NCBI RefSeq assembly: GCF_050379415.1
Contig: NZ_JBNRLS010000002.1
Coordinates: 806,001-870,000, forward strand
Direction: 5' to 3'
Length of the DNA: 64,000 nt
DNA from: Marinobacter sp050379415
GTDB lineage: Bacteria > Pseudomonadota > Gammaproteobacteria > Pseudomonadales > Oleiphilaceae
Position 1 is the stretch's first letter; each line of letters begins with the position of its first letter. Under the pieces are notes generated by a model. That model made no database searches, was not told the origin of the DNA, and saw nothing but the letters and a program-made list of their open reading frames with translations. Positions 8,409-16,660 of the stretch are shown here, piece after piece. The translations under genes and the position numbers were made by a program.

Positions 8409-9536
8409 ATGCTAGCCATTCTTCATCCCAATACCACGCTGGACAGTGACGCCTACCGGCAGACCATGCACTACCTGGAAAACCTGCCCAACGTGTCCCT
8501 GCGTGTGCACGAGGTGCAGGGTGCCAGCCAGCGGTTGACCGAGATCTACCTGCTGGGGGATACCAAGTCCCTGGACAAGGAAGAAATCGAAGCCTTGCCG
8601 GCTGTGGAGCGAGCCATCCGCATTTCCGAGGACTACCGGATTCTGGGCCGGCATCGGGATGACCAGCGTCAGAGCGGCTTCACCTACAACGGTGTGGAGT
8701 TCAACCAGCAGAACCTGAACATATTTGCGGGCCTGTGTGCCGTGGATGTGCCAGAGCACGTCGAAATGATGATGCAGGCACTGGAGGAGCATGGCGAAGT
8801 CTGTACCCGCATGGGTGCCTACAAGCCGCGAACCAACCCCTACTCGTTCCAGGGCCACGGCAAGGGCTGTCTGCCATGGGTGTTCGAGAAGGCCGGCAAG
8901 CACGGCATCAAGGTGATCGCCATGGAGATCACCCACGAGAGCCACATCGAGGAAATCGACACCTGCCTGGAGAAGCTGGGGCGCCCGACCGGCGTCATGC
9001 TGCAGGTGGGCACCCGGAACACCCAGAACTTCGAGCTGCTGAAGGCCATCGGTCGTCAGAGTACCTACCCCGTGCTACTCAAGCGTGGTTTCGGCATTAC
9101 CCTGAACGAGTCCCTGAACGCCGCGGAATACCTGGCCAGTGAAGGCAACTCCAATGTCATTTTCTGCCTGCGCGGCATGAAAACGGAAGCCGGCAACCCG
9201 CACCGCAACATGGTGGATTTTGCCCATGTGCCTGCGGTCAAGCGTCTGACCCGGATGCCGGTGTGCGTGGATCCTTCCCATTCGGTGGGCAGTCGGGACG
9301 CCTCACCGGACGGTATTCTCGACCTGGAACATGCCACCGCCCAGGGCGTGATCGCCGGCGCCAACATGGTACTGGTGGACTTCCACCCGAAGCCGGAAAA
9401 AGCCCTGGTGGATGGCCCCCAAGCCTTGCTCATGCACGAACTGCCGGCCTATCTTGAAGATATCCGCCTGTGCCATGAAACCTGGAAAAAGCGCCAGGCC
9501 ATTTACCAACGAATGAAGGATTCAGCAGCAGAATGA
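8409..9536 (+). CDS. 3-deoxy-7-phosphoheptulonate synthase, class I-beta-like
   Basis: This 375-residue enzyme condenses phosphoenolpyruvate and erythrose 4-phosphate at the entry to the shikimate pathway. It has an N-terminal ferredoxin-like extension (about 1-100) followed by the TIM barrel. Barrel motifs include RMGAYKPRTNPYSFQG (PEP-binding RxGAxKPRTxP), the VGTRNTQNF segment, LLKRGF and VDPSHSVGSRD, which are expected for the AroA(Bacillus)/KDO8P-like branch rather than AroG. The ribosome site AAGGAGAT is strong. The last four bases overlap the next gene. Tal upstream shares sugar-phosphate metabolism with its erythrose 4-phosphate substrate. Confidence 0.88.
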   Translation: MLAILHPNTTLDSDAYRQTMHYLENLPNVSLRVHEVQGASQRLTEIYLLGDTKSLDKEEIEALPAVERAIRISEDYRILGRHRDDQRQSGFTYNGVEFNQQNLNIFAGLCAVDVPEHVEMMMQALEEHGEVCTRMGAYKPRTNPYSFQGHGKGCLPWVFEKAGKHGIKVIAMEITHESHIEEIDTCLEKLGRPTGVMLQVGTRNTQNFELLKAIGRQSTYPVLLKRGFGITLNESLNAAEYLASEGNSNVIFCLRGMKTEAGNPHRNMVDFAHVPAVKRLTRMPVCVDPSHSVGSRDASPDGILDLEHATAQGVIAGANMVLVDFHPKPEKALVDGPQALLMHELPAYLEDIRLCHETWKKRQAIYQRMKDSAAE

Positions 9537-10363
9537 TCGTCTACGGGCACCGGGGCGCCAAGGGAGAGGCTCCGGAGAACACCCTCCCCGGATTCATTCA
9601 CGCCTATCGCCACGGCATACGGCATTTTGAGCTGGATGTTGTTCTGTCCAGGGACGGCATCCCGGTGCTCGTCCATGACCTGACCGTGGACCGTACCACC
9701 GGCGCCAAGGGCGGTGTGTGCAATTATACGGCTGCCGAACTGGCGAATATGGATGCACGCCGGAATACCACTTCCTGGCCCAGGAAGGTGGGCATTCCAA
9801 GCCTGGAGCAGCTGCTGGACCAGTTTGATGATCTGGAGCACCTCCAGCTTGAGGTCAAAAAGGACGCCCGCCAGCGCCTGAACATCCTGTGCAACCGGCT
9901 GACCGAAATCATCCAGCACCGGGATCTTTACCAGCGCGCTGCCGTGACCTCCAGCGATCCGTGGTTCCTGCGGGAAATCCGGCGCCGCGACAAGAACATC
10001 CGCACCGGACTGGTGGCGGAGCGGAAATTCCCCCGGCCACTCAATATCGCCACCCGGCTGGGCTGCGAGTATTTCTGTGCCAACTGGAAAATCCTGAGCA
10101 AGGACATGGTCGATCTGGCCCATCGCCGGGGCATGCACGTGTCAACCTGGACCGTGAACCGCATCCACGACATGCTGCAGCTTGAGGATTTGGGAGTGGA
10201 CAGCATCATTACCGACTACCCGACCAGTACCCGGATGTTTTTTGATAATCGGGCCCGGGCATTGTTGCAGTTGCCGACGCGGGAAGCTGTGCAGGGGGAT
10301 TCAGAGATGAAAATGGGGTCAGATGAAGGCTTTCATCTGACCCCGGGGGAAGGCCCGGCCTGA
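9533..10363 (+). CDS. glycerophosphodiester phosphodiesterase
   Basis: This 276-residue protein has the GDPD fold. The catalytic histidines and metal ligands are visible: HRG at 6-8, EN at 15-16, ELD at 33-35 and H48 in VLVHD. It hydrolyses glycerophosphodiesters to glycerol 3-phosphate and an alcohol. No signal peptide is seen, so it should be cytoplasmic (UgpQ-like). The start overlaps the DAHP synthase stop (ATGA). The natural C-terminus appears replaced: the last 15 or so residues (MGSDEGFHLTPGEGPA) are translated from the first REP palindrome at 10315-10344. Confidence 0.88.
   Translation: MIVYGHRGAKGEAPENTLPGFIHAYRHGIRHFELDVVLSRDGIPVLVHDLTVDRTTGAKGGVCNYTAAELANMDARRNTTSWPRKVGIPSLEQLLDQFDDLEHLQLEVKKDARQRLNILCNRLTEIIQHRDLYQRAAVTSSDPWFLREIRRRDKNIRTGLVAERKFPRPLNIATRLGCEYFCANWKILSKDMVDLAHRRGMHVSTWTVNRIHDMLQLEDLGVDSIITDYPTSTRMFFDNRARALLQLPTREAVQGDSEMKMGSDEGFHLTPGEGPA
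10315..10344. repeat. REP-type palindrome, copy 1
   Basis: A 30-base palindrome with arms GGGGTCAGATGAA and TTCATCTGACCCC around a GGCT loop. It lies inside the 3' end of the glycerophosphodiesterase frame. The arms pair perfectly over 13 bases. The sequence resembles the dispersed GGGGTCAGA-type repeats associated with REP-associated tyrosine transposases (RAYTs). Confidence 0.85.
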
Positions 10364-10374
10364 GGGTAAGCACA

Positions 10375-10404
10375 GGGGTCTGATGAACTTGTTCATCTGA
10401 CCCC
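10375..10404. repeat. REP-type palindrome, copy 2
   Basis: Same 30-base architecture: arms GGGGTCTGATGAA and TTCATCTGACCCC with loop CTTG. One stem position is a T-T mismatch, so this copy is asymmetric. It is followed by AACTT, which looks like an extension of the repeat unit. Confidence 0.85.
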
Positions 10405-10422
10405 AACTTAGACCGCTGCAAA

Positions 10423-10452
10423 GGGGTCTGATGAAAACCTTCATCTGACCCC
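10423..10452. repeat. REP-type palindrome, copy 3
   Basis: Arms GGGGTCTGATGAA and TTCATCTGACCCC with loop AACC. It shares the same single mismatch as copy 2, which suggests that copies 2 and 3 descend from one duplication or belong to one subtype. It is followed by AAGTT. Confidence 0.85.
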
Positions 10453-10482
10453 AAGTTGGCGCCTAACTCCGAGATTGAAAAA

Positions 10483-10512
10483 GGGGTCAGAAGAAGGCTT
10501 TCTTCTGACCCC
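10483..10512. repeat. REP-type palindrome, copy 4 (compensated variant)
   Basis: Arms GGGGTCAGAAGAA and TTCTTCTGACCCC with loop GGCT. Relative to copy 1, a T-to-A change in the left arm is matched by A-to-T in the right arm, so the stem is preserved. It ends eight bases before the sthA stop codon at 10520 and so sits at the 3' end of that transcript too. Confidence 0.85.
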
Positions 10513-10519
10513 GACTTCA

Positions 10520-11911
10520 TCAGAAAATCCGGTTCAACCCATTCAACGCTGCCACCCGGTAGGCCTCGGCCATGGTCGGGTAGTTGAAGGTGGTGTTGAT
10601 GAAGTAGTTCAGGGAGTTGGCCTCCCCTTCCTGGTTCATGATGGCCTGGCCGATGTGGACGATCTCGGCGGCCTGGTCACCGAAGCAGTGGATGCCCAGG
10701 ATTTGCCGGGTTTCCCGGTGGAACAGGATCTTCAGCATGCCCACTGCCTCGCCGGTGATCTGGGCACGGGCGAGGTCCTTGAAGAAGGCCTGGCCCACTT
10801 CGTAGGGCACCTTGGCTTCGGTCAGTTCCCGCTCGGTCTTACCCACGGAACTGATCTCCGGAATGGTGTAGATGCCGGTCGGCACATCCGACACGAACCG
10901 GAAGTATTCATCCTTGACGATGTCCGAGGACGCCGAGCGACCCTGGTCGTAGGCGGCACTGGCCAGGCTGGGCCAGCCGATCACGTCACCCACCGCGTAG
11001 ATGTTTTCCACTTCGGTCCGGTAATGCTCGTCGACCGCGAGCTGGCCGCGGCCGTTGGGTACCAGATCGATGTTCTCGAGGCTCAGGCTGTCGGTGTTGC
11101 CGGTACGGCCGTTACACCACAGGAAGGCATCCGCCCGGATCTTCTTGCCGGACTGCAGCGACAGCACTACGCCGTGGTCATCCCCCACCACAGACTCGTA
11201 TTGCTCGTTGTGACGCACCAGCACGCCGTTGTTACGCAGGTGGTAGCTCAGGGCGTCGGAGATCTCGTCATCCAGGAACGACAGCAGACGGCTGCCCGGG
11301 TTGATCAGGTCCACCTTGACGCCCAGGCCAGCGAAAATCGAGGCATACTCGGAGCCAATGACACCCGCGCCATAGATGATCAGTGTCCTCGGGGTATGGG
11401 ACAGATTCAGGATGGTATCGGAGTTGTAGATCCGGTGGTGGCGGAAATTCACGTCGGGTGGCAGGTACGGTCGGGAGCCGGTAGCAACGATGGCCTGCTT
11501 GAAATGCAGGGTTTCGACCGACTTGTTACCTCGAACCTCGAGCCGGTTCCGGTCCAGGAACGATGCGCGGCCATTGATCAGGTCCACCCGGTTGCGGGAA
11601 TAGAACTGGGTGCGCAGCTTGACCTGCTTGCCAATCACTTTCTGCGCGTTCTGCAGAACTCTTGGAAAGGAGAACCAGCGCGGCTCGCCGATATCACGGA
11701 ACATCTGGTTGGTGTTGAACGTGATGATCTGCTTGACCGAGTGACGCAGCGCCTTGGACGGGATGGTGCCCCAGTGGGTGCAGTTACCACCAACCGTCGG
11801 CTTGTCTTCGATGATCGCGACACGCTTGCCGTGTTTGGTCGCATTCATCGCCGCGCCTTCGCCGGACGGACCAGCGCCGATAACGACGACGTCGTAATGA
11901 TGTTCTGCCAT
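10520..11911 (-). CDS. sthA: soluble pyridine nucleotide transhydrogenase
   Basis: This 463-residue flavoprotein of the disulfide oxidoreductase superfamily transfers hydride between NADPH and NAD+. The FAD-binding VVVIGAGPSGEGAA is near residue 9, the NAD-binding IIYGAGVIGSEYASIFAGLG near 180, and the second FAD segment IYAVGDVIG near 310. At the usual redox dithiol position it reads GGNCTHWGTIPSKAL, with only one cysteine, as expected for SthA, which lacks the disulfide. A strong AAGGAG precedes the ATG. Its 3' end faces the REP array and the glycerophosphodiesterase gene. Confidence 0.96.
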   Translation of the reverse strand: MAEHHYDVVVIGAGPSGEGAAMNATKHGKRVAIIEDKPTVGGNCTHWGTIPSKALRHSVKQIITFNTNQMFRDIGEPRWFSFPRVLQNAQKVIGKQVKLRTQFYSRNRVDLINGRASFLDRNRLEVRGNKSVETLHFKQAIVATGSRPYLPPDVNFRHHRIYNSDTILNLSHTPRTLIIYGAGVIGSEYASIFAGLGVKVDLINPGSRLLSFLDDEISDALSYHLRNNGVLVRHNEQYESVVGDDHGVVLSLQSGKKIRADAFLWCNGRTGNTDSLSLENIDLVPNGRGQLAVDEHYRTEVENIYAVGDVIGWPSLASAAYDQGRSASSDIVKDEYFRFVSDVPTGIYTIPEISSVGKTERELTEAKVPYEVGQAFFKDLARAQITGEAVGMLKILFHRETRQILGIHCFGDQAAEIVHIGQAIMNQEGEANSLNYFINTTFNYPTMAEAYRVAALNGLNRIF

Positions 11912-11990
11912 GCGCGCAGTGACTCCTTATCTACGTCGTGAGAATTTGATTCTGATTATTGATTTTGTATGCGGATCGACGGCGTTTCGA

Positions 11991-12239
11991 TCAGTGACGA
12001 TCAGCGCTGGTGGCATCGTAGGCCAGGTCGTCAGCACCCTTCGCTTCGCTCTCCAGCCGCTCGTTCTCTTCCTTGCACTTCTGGGTATTGCCGCCGCAAA
12101 TATCGCAGGAGGAGCTGATACCCAGAGCACCAATACCGCCGCAGGTTCCACTGATCGGTTTGCGCCCGAACATGACGCCGATGGACATTGCCGCCACCAG
12201 CACAATCACGATGAACAAAACAAGAAGAAAGGTACCCAT
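11991..12239 (-). CDS. nqrM: Na+-NQR maturation protein NqrM
   Basis: This 82-residue protein has one N-terminal transmembrane helix (about 4-24) and four cysteines at 33, 45, 48 and 55 (GTCGG, SSCDICGG, KC). That is the NqrM (DUF539) pattern proposed to deliver iron to the Fe site between NqrD and NqrE. It lies 12 bases after apbE at the end of the nqr gene series on the same strand, as expected for an assembly factor. Confidence 0.92.
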   Translation of the reverse strand: MGTFLLVLFIVIVLVAAMSIGVMFGRKPISGTCGGIGALGISSSCDICGGNTQKCKEENERLESEAKGADDLAYDATSADRH

Positions 12240-12251
12240 GTTGCCCTCCCT

Positions 12252-13301
12252 TTACTGGATCACGTAGGAGGAAAAGGCCGGCGTCTGATGCGTTTCAAAG
12301 CCGTTTTCCGTCCTGATAATAAAATAGGCGGGGATATTCTCCCGCGTTGCCAGCGCCTGAGCGCGCTCAAACCCCATCACGTTAAAGCCGGTGGCCAATG
12401 CATCCGCCGTCATACAGTCTTCAGCGAGAACCGTCACGGAGGCCAGATTGTGGGTGATCGGTTTTCCGGTCTCAGGGTCAATTGTATGGGAATAACGCCG
12501 CCCTTCCGATTCGTAATAGTTACGATAATCTCCAGACGTCGCCATCGCTTCGGTTTCCAGCGCGACCACCCGGTTGACCTCCCGGCCTTCCGATATGGGC
12601 TGTTCAATGGCCAGACGCCAGGCGTCGCCGCCCGGTTTACGGCCCTGGACACGGACTTCACCGCCGATCTCTACAAGGTAAGCGCTCACACCTTCACTGT
12701 CGAGGTAACGGGCCACCGCATCCACACCGTAGCCTTTCGCAATCGCTGAAAGATCAATGTATTGCGGCTTGTCTGCCCGCACGGCCGGCGGCTCATCCCG
12801 AAGCGCAAGCTGCTCATAGCCGGTGGCCGATAACACACGGGCCAGCTCCTGCTCGGTCGGAACCTGCTCGGGCCGGGCCTCGGGACCGAACCCCCAGAGG
12901 TTCACCACCGGCCCTATGGTCACATCAAAGGCGCCATCTGTAAGCTTGGAGACCTCCACGGCCTTGGCAAGGACCTCATGAAGCGGCTCGGAGATCTCGA
13001 CCCATTCACTCTGGTCCGGCATCCGGTTCAGTCGCGACAGCTCGGAGTCTTCCCGCCAGGTCGACATGGCGGCATCCACCTTTTCCAGTTCTGTTTCAAT
13101 GCCTTTGGCCAGATTCTCCAGACGTTGCTGGTCATCCGTCAATACGACATTGATGTGGTAGGTGGTACCGAACACGCCACCGGAGATTTCCCAGACTTTT
13201 TCCTCGGGCTCAAACGAACAACCCGCCAGAGCGGCCAGGGCCAGCGCCACAAAGGCGCTGACCACGGCCACCCTGACGGGTCGTAACATGCAGGATGTCA
13301 T
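12252..13301 (-). CDS. apbE: FAD:protein FMN transferase, lipoprotein
   Basis: This 349-residue ApbE-family protein attaches FMN covalently to threonine in S-G-A-T motifs of NqrB and NqrC. A signal peptide with lipobox LAGC (C28) predicts anchoring at the periplasmic face of a membrane. Family segments include GTTYHINV, IDLSAIAKGYGVDAVARYL and the YSHTIDPETGKPITH region. It follows nqrF by nine bases. The start could also be the ATG at 13289. Its placement means the operon carries its own flavinylation enzyme. Confidence 0.94.
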   Translation of the reverse strand: MTSCMLRPVRVAVVSAFVALALAALAGCSFEPEEKVWEISGGVFGTTYHINVVLTDDQQRLENLAKGIETELEKVDAAMSTWREDSELSRLNRMPDQSEWVEISEPLHEVLAKAVEVSKLTDGAFDVTIGPVVNLWGFGPEARPEQVPTEQELARVLSATGYEQLALRDEPPAVRADKPQYIDLSAIAKGYGVDAVARYLDSEGVSAYLVEIGGEVRVQGRKPGGDAWRLAIEQPISEGREVNRVVALETEAMATSGDYRNYYESEGRRYSHTIDPETGKPITHNLASVTVLAEDCMTADALATGFNVMGFERAQALATRENIPAYFIIRTENGFETHQTPAFSSYVIQ

Positions 13302-13310
13302 CTGAGTAGA

Positions 13311-14537
13311 TTAACCCCCGAAGTCATCCAGCATGATGTTTTCATCCTCAACACCAAGATCCTTGAGCATCTTGATGACCGAGGCATTCATGATGGGGGG
13401 CCCACACATGTAGTACTCACAGTCCTCGGGTGCCGGGTGGTCCTTCAGATAGTTTTCGTACAACACGTTATGGATAAAGCCGGTGGGGCCTTCCCAGTTG
13501 TCTTCCGGAAGCGCATCGGACAGCGCCACATGCCACTCGAAGTTCTCGTTTTCTTCCTGCAGCATGTCGAAGTCTTCCACGTAGAACATCTCGCGGACAC
13601 TCCGGGCACCGTACCAGAAGCTGATCTTGCGCTTGGAATTCAGGCGCTTGAGCTGGTCGAAGATGTGCGAACGCATCGGGGCCATACCGGCACCACCGCC
13701 GATGAACACCATTTCGGCGTCGGTCTTCTTGGCGAAGAACTCACCGAACGGCCCCATAACGGTGACCTTGTCACCCGGCTTCAGGTTGAACACATAGCTC
13801 GACATGATGCCTGGCGGGTGATCGGTACCCGGAGGCGGAGTGGCGATCCGGATGTTGAACTTCAGAACACCCTTCTCTTCCGGATAGTTCGCCATGGAGT
13901 AGGCGCGGATGGTTTCTTCCTTGTTGATCGCCTTGTAGCGCCAGATATCGTGCTTGTCCCAGTCTTCGTGGAACTCTTCCTCGATATCGAAATCCTTGAA
14001 GTCAATCTCGTACGGAGGACATTCGAGCTGCACGTAACCACCAGCGCGGAAGTCCACTTCCTCGCCTTCCGGCAGCTTCAGAACCAGTTCCTTGATGAAC
14101 GTCGCGACGTTGTGGTTGGAGATAACCTCGCACTCCCACTTCTTCACGCCGAAGAACTCTTCCGGAACCTCGATTTTCATGTCCTGCTTGACCGGAACCT
14201 GGCAGGACAGGCGCCAGCCTTCCTTCTCTTCCCGGTTGGTGAAGTGGGTCTTTTCCGTGGGCAGCATGGCGCCGCCACCGTCCAGAACCTTGCACTTGCA
14301 CTGGGCGCAGGTACCACCGCCACCACAGGCGGAAGACAGGTAGATGCCGCTGTTGGCCAGGGTGCCGAGCAGCTTGCCGCCGGCGCTGGTCTTGAGCGTA
14401 TGCTCAGGATCGTCGTTGATCTCAATGGTCACGTCACCGGTGCTTACCAGCTTGGAGCGGGCCGCGAGGATAATCGCGACCAGCGCCAGAACGATAACGG
14501 TGAACATGACCACGCCGAGAATAATTTCTGTATTCAT
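13311..14537 (-). CDS. nqrF: Na+-translocating NADH:quinone reductase subunit F
   Basis: This 408-residue electron-entry subunit oxidises NADH through FAD and passes electrons to a 2Fe-2S centre. An N-terminal transmembrane helix (about 5-26) is followed by a ferredoxin domain with C71, C77, C80 and C112. A ferredoxin-reductase module then carries RAYSMANYP (FAD) and GGGAGMAPMRSH (NADH). Length and cysteine spacing match known NqrF proteins. The C-terminus ends in an aromatic GG-type tail (LDDFGG). Confidence 0.97.
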   Translation of the reverse strand: MNTEIILGVVMFTVIVLALVAIILAARSKLVSTGDVTIEINDDPEHTLKTSAGGKLLGTLANSGIYLSSACGGGGTCAQCKCKVLDGGGAMLPTEKTHFTNREEKEGWRLSCQVPVKQDMKIEVPEEFFGVKKWECEVISNHNVATFIKELVLKLPEGEEVDFRAGGYVQLECPPYEIDFKDFDIEEEFHEDWDKHDIWRYKAINKEETIRAYSMANYPEEKGVLKFNIRIATPPPGTDHPPGIMSSYVFNLKPGDKVTVMGPFGEFFAKKTDAEMVFIGGGAGMAPMRSHIFDQLKRLNSKRKISFWYGARSVREMFYVEDFDMLQEENENFEWHVALSDALPEDNWEGPTGFIHNVLYENYLKDHPAPEDCEYYMCGPPIMNASVIKMLKDLGVEDENIMLDDFGG

Positions 14538-14574
14538 GGTCTCGCCTTTTCGTTAAACCGAATCACCGGGTGAA

Positions 14575-15183
14575 TTACAGGGAGATACCGGAGAAGGACA
14601 TGAAGCCCAGGGACATCAGACCAACGGTAATGAAGGTGATGCCCAGGCCACGCAGGCCTTCCGGAACGTCGCTGTACTTGAGTTTCTCACGGATACCTGC
14701 CAGTGCGATGATGGCCAGCGCCCAGCCGAGGCCGGCACCAAAGCCATACACCAGACTCTCGCCAAAGGTGTAGTCACGCTCAACCATGAACAGTGACGCA
14801 CCCAGGATGGCGCAGTTAACCGTGATCAACGGCAGGAACACACCCAGTGCGGCGTAAAGAGCCGGGATGTACTTGTCCAGTACCATCTCCATGATCTGTA
14901 CGATCGCCGCGATAACACCGATGTATGTCAGCAGGCCCAGGAAGCTCAGGTCTACGTTGGGCAGACCGGCCCAGTCCAGGGCACCTTCACGCAGAATGGT
15001 GTTATAGAGCAGGTTGTTAACCGGCACGGTGACGGTCAGTACCACAACAACGGCGATACCCAGACCGGTGGCTGCCTCGATCTTCTTGGAGATCGCGAGG
15101 AATGTACACATCCCCAGGAAGAAGGCCAGCGCCATGTTCTCAACGAAAATGGCCTTAACCAGAAGACTGATATAGTGTTCCAT
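14575..15183 (-). CDS. nqrE: Na+-NQR subunit E
   Basis: This 202-residue integral membrane protein has six predicted helices and is homologous to NqrD/RnfA. It includes the FFLGMCTFLAISKK and VNCAILGASLFMVERDY segments whose cysteines take part in the iron site shared with NqrD. The ATG overlaps the nqrD stop (TGATG), so translation is coupled. The gap to nqrF is 37 bases. Confidence 0.97.
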   Translation of the reverse strand: MEHYISLLVKAIFVENMALAFFLGMCTFLAISKKIEAATGLGIAVVVVLTVTVPVNNLLYNTILREGALDWAGLPNVDLSFLGLLTYIGVIAAIVQIMEMVLDKYIPALYAALGVFLPLITVNCAILGASLFMVERDYTFGESLVYGFGAGLGWALAIIALAGIREKLKYSDVPEGLRGLGITFITVGLMSLGFMSFSGISL

Positions 15184-15848
15184 CAGAAGGCCTCCTTGGC
15201 TTTGTGACGAGACATCTTGTAGTCAGGCTCTTCAACCTGCTCCGGCTTCCAGGCCCGCAGGCCCCAGATCGCCAGACCGATGATGAAGAACGCGCTCGGC
15301 GGCAGCAGCAGAAGGCCGTTCGGCACGTACCAGCCACCTTCGTTCACGACCGGCAGCAGGCCAACACCGAACAGCGAACCGGCGCCCAGCAGTTCCCGGA
15401 AGAAAGCCACGAACAGGAGCATCACCGAGTAACCCAGGCCATTACCGATACCGTCCAGGAAGCTCAGCAGGGGCGGGTTGTTCATGGCAAAGCCTTCCGC
15501 GCGGCCCATAACGATACAGTTGGTGATGATCAGACCAACGAATACCGACAGCTGCTTGGAAATCTCGTAGGCGTAGGCCTTGAGGATCTGGTCCACCACG
15601 ATTACCAGGGAGGCAATGATGGTCATCTGTACGATGATCCGGATGCTGCCGGGAATCTGGGTACGGACCAGGGAAACCGCCAGGTTGGAGAAAGCGGTAA
15701 CCGCGATAACCGCCAGACACATGACGATGGTCACGCTCATGCTGGTGGTTACCGCCAGCGCCGAACAGATACCGAGGATCTGCAGGGCGATGGGGTTATT
15801 ACTGAAGATCGGTTCGAAGAGAACCTGTTTGGCAGATGAACCGGCCAT
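15183..15848 (-). CDS. nqrD: Na+-NQR subunit D
   Basis: This 221-residue membrane protein has six predicted helices. It contains LGICSALAVT near 25 and IITNCIVMGRAEGFAMNNP near 107, the paired cysteine half-sites that with NqrE hold a membrane-embedded iron centre. Its stop overlaps the nqrE start, and it begins two bases after the nqrC stop. Ion-motive subunit of the pump. Confidence 0.97.
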   Translation of the reverse strand: MAGSSAKQVLFEPIFSNNPIALQILGICSALAVTTSMSVTIVMCLAVIAVTAFSNLAVSLVRTQIPGSIRIIVQMTIIASLVIVVDQILKAYAYEISKQLSVFVGLIITNCIVMGRAEGFAMNNPPLLSFLDGIGNGLGYSVMLLFVAFFRELLGAGSLFGVGLLPVVNEGGWYVPNGLLLLPPSAFFIIGLAIWGLRAWKPEQVEEPDYKMSRHKAKEAF

Positions 15849-15850
15849 GA

Positions 15851-16660
15851 TCAGACCTCCCCTTCACGAAGTTTTTTCAGGAACGGAGCGAACCCGCGCT
15901 CACCCATCCAGTAGTTGACCAGCTGCTGAACACCCCGACTGGTGAGCGTTGCGCCCGACAGAGCGTCAACCTTATGCTCCTTGTCACGGGCATCAGCATT
16001 CACACCACCCTTGACCAGCTGGATCTGGGGCTCGCTGGGGCTGTCGGCATACACTTCCTTGCCGACCCACTGCTGTTTCCAGCGCGGATTGTCCACTTCA
16101 CCACCCAGACCCGGTGTCTCCGCGTGGGAGTAAAAGCCGAGACCTTCGATGGTGTTCAGGTCTCCCTCCAGGGAGATGAAACCATAAAGGGTGGACCACA
16201 GGCCATAGCCATGAATCGGTAGCACCACACGAACCAGCTCACCGTTCTCGCTCAGGGTATAAACCTTGGCGACGTTCGGACGGCGCTTGATGCCGGCCTT
16301 GTCTTCGGAGGAGGGAATGTTGGTGGACATCTGGGGATCAGAGGCCGCCTTGTACATGTCGTACTTCATGGGGTCCTGCACGCCAACGGCGGAAGGCTCC
16401 ACGAATTCGCCGCTATCCAGGTCCACCAGGCGCACGTCGAAACGCTCGAACGCTTCTTCGATCTCCTGGGCGCTGGTGCCGGGCTCAAGCATGCCGGCAG
16501 CGGACAGGATGTTGGTCTTGATATCCAGGTTCTGATTCTGGATCTGCGCCGGCCGGAGCATGACGGCTGCGGTCGAAACCACAACCGAGAACGCAATACT
16601 CAGCACCAGTGCAACCATCAGGGTTCTGGAGACAGTATCTTTAGCTTTAGCCACGAGCAA
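15851..16660 (-). CDS. nqrC: Na+-NQR subunit C, covalent FMN carrier
   Basis: This 269-residue subunit has one N-terminal transmembrane helix (about 12-35) and a large periplasmic FMN-binding domain. The flavinylation motif is DALSGAT at 232-238, with T238 as the expected ApbE target. Electrons pass through it on the way to NqrB. Its start overlaps the end of nqrB by 14 bases. Confidence 0.97.
   Translation of the reverse strand: MLVAKAKDTVSRTLMVALVLSIAFSVVVSTAAVMLRPAQIQNQNLDIKTNILSAAGMLEPGTSAQEIEEAFERFDVRLVDLDSGEFVEPSAVGVQDPMKYDMYKAASDPQMSTNIPSSEDKAGIKRRPNVAKVYTLSENGELVRVVLPIHGYGLWSTLYGFISLEGDLNTIEGLGFYSHAETPGLGGEVDNPRWKQQWVGKEVYADSPSEPQIQLVKGGVNADARDKEHKVDALSGATLTSRGVQQLVNYWMGERGFAPFLKKLREGEV

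Noticed and set aside
10315..10512. CRISPR array
   Set aside because: The units are palindromic with unequal spacing (30, 18, 30 bases) and related spacers; there are no cas genes and copies vary.
10209..10520. 103-codon minus-strand frame with repeated GSDE..LTP peptides
   Set aside because: The repeats come from reading the four palindromes in one frame; it is a consequence of the DNA repeats, not a protein gene.
10475..11941. 488-codon plus-strand frame opposite sthA
   Set aside because: Shadow of sthA; its start lies inside the palindrome array.
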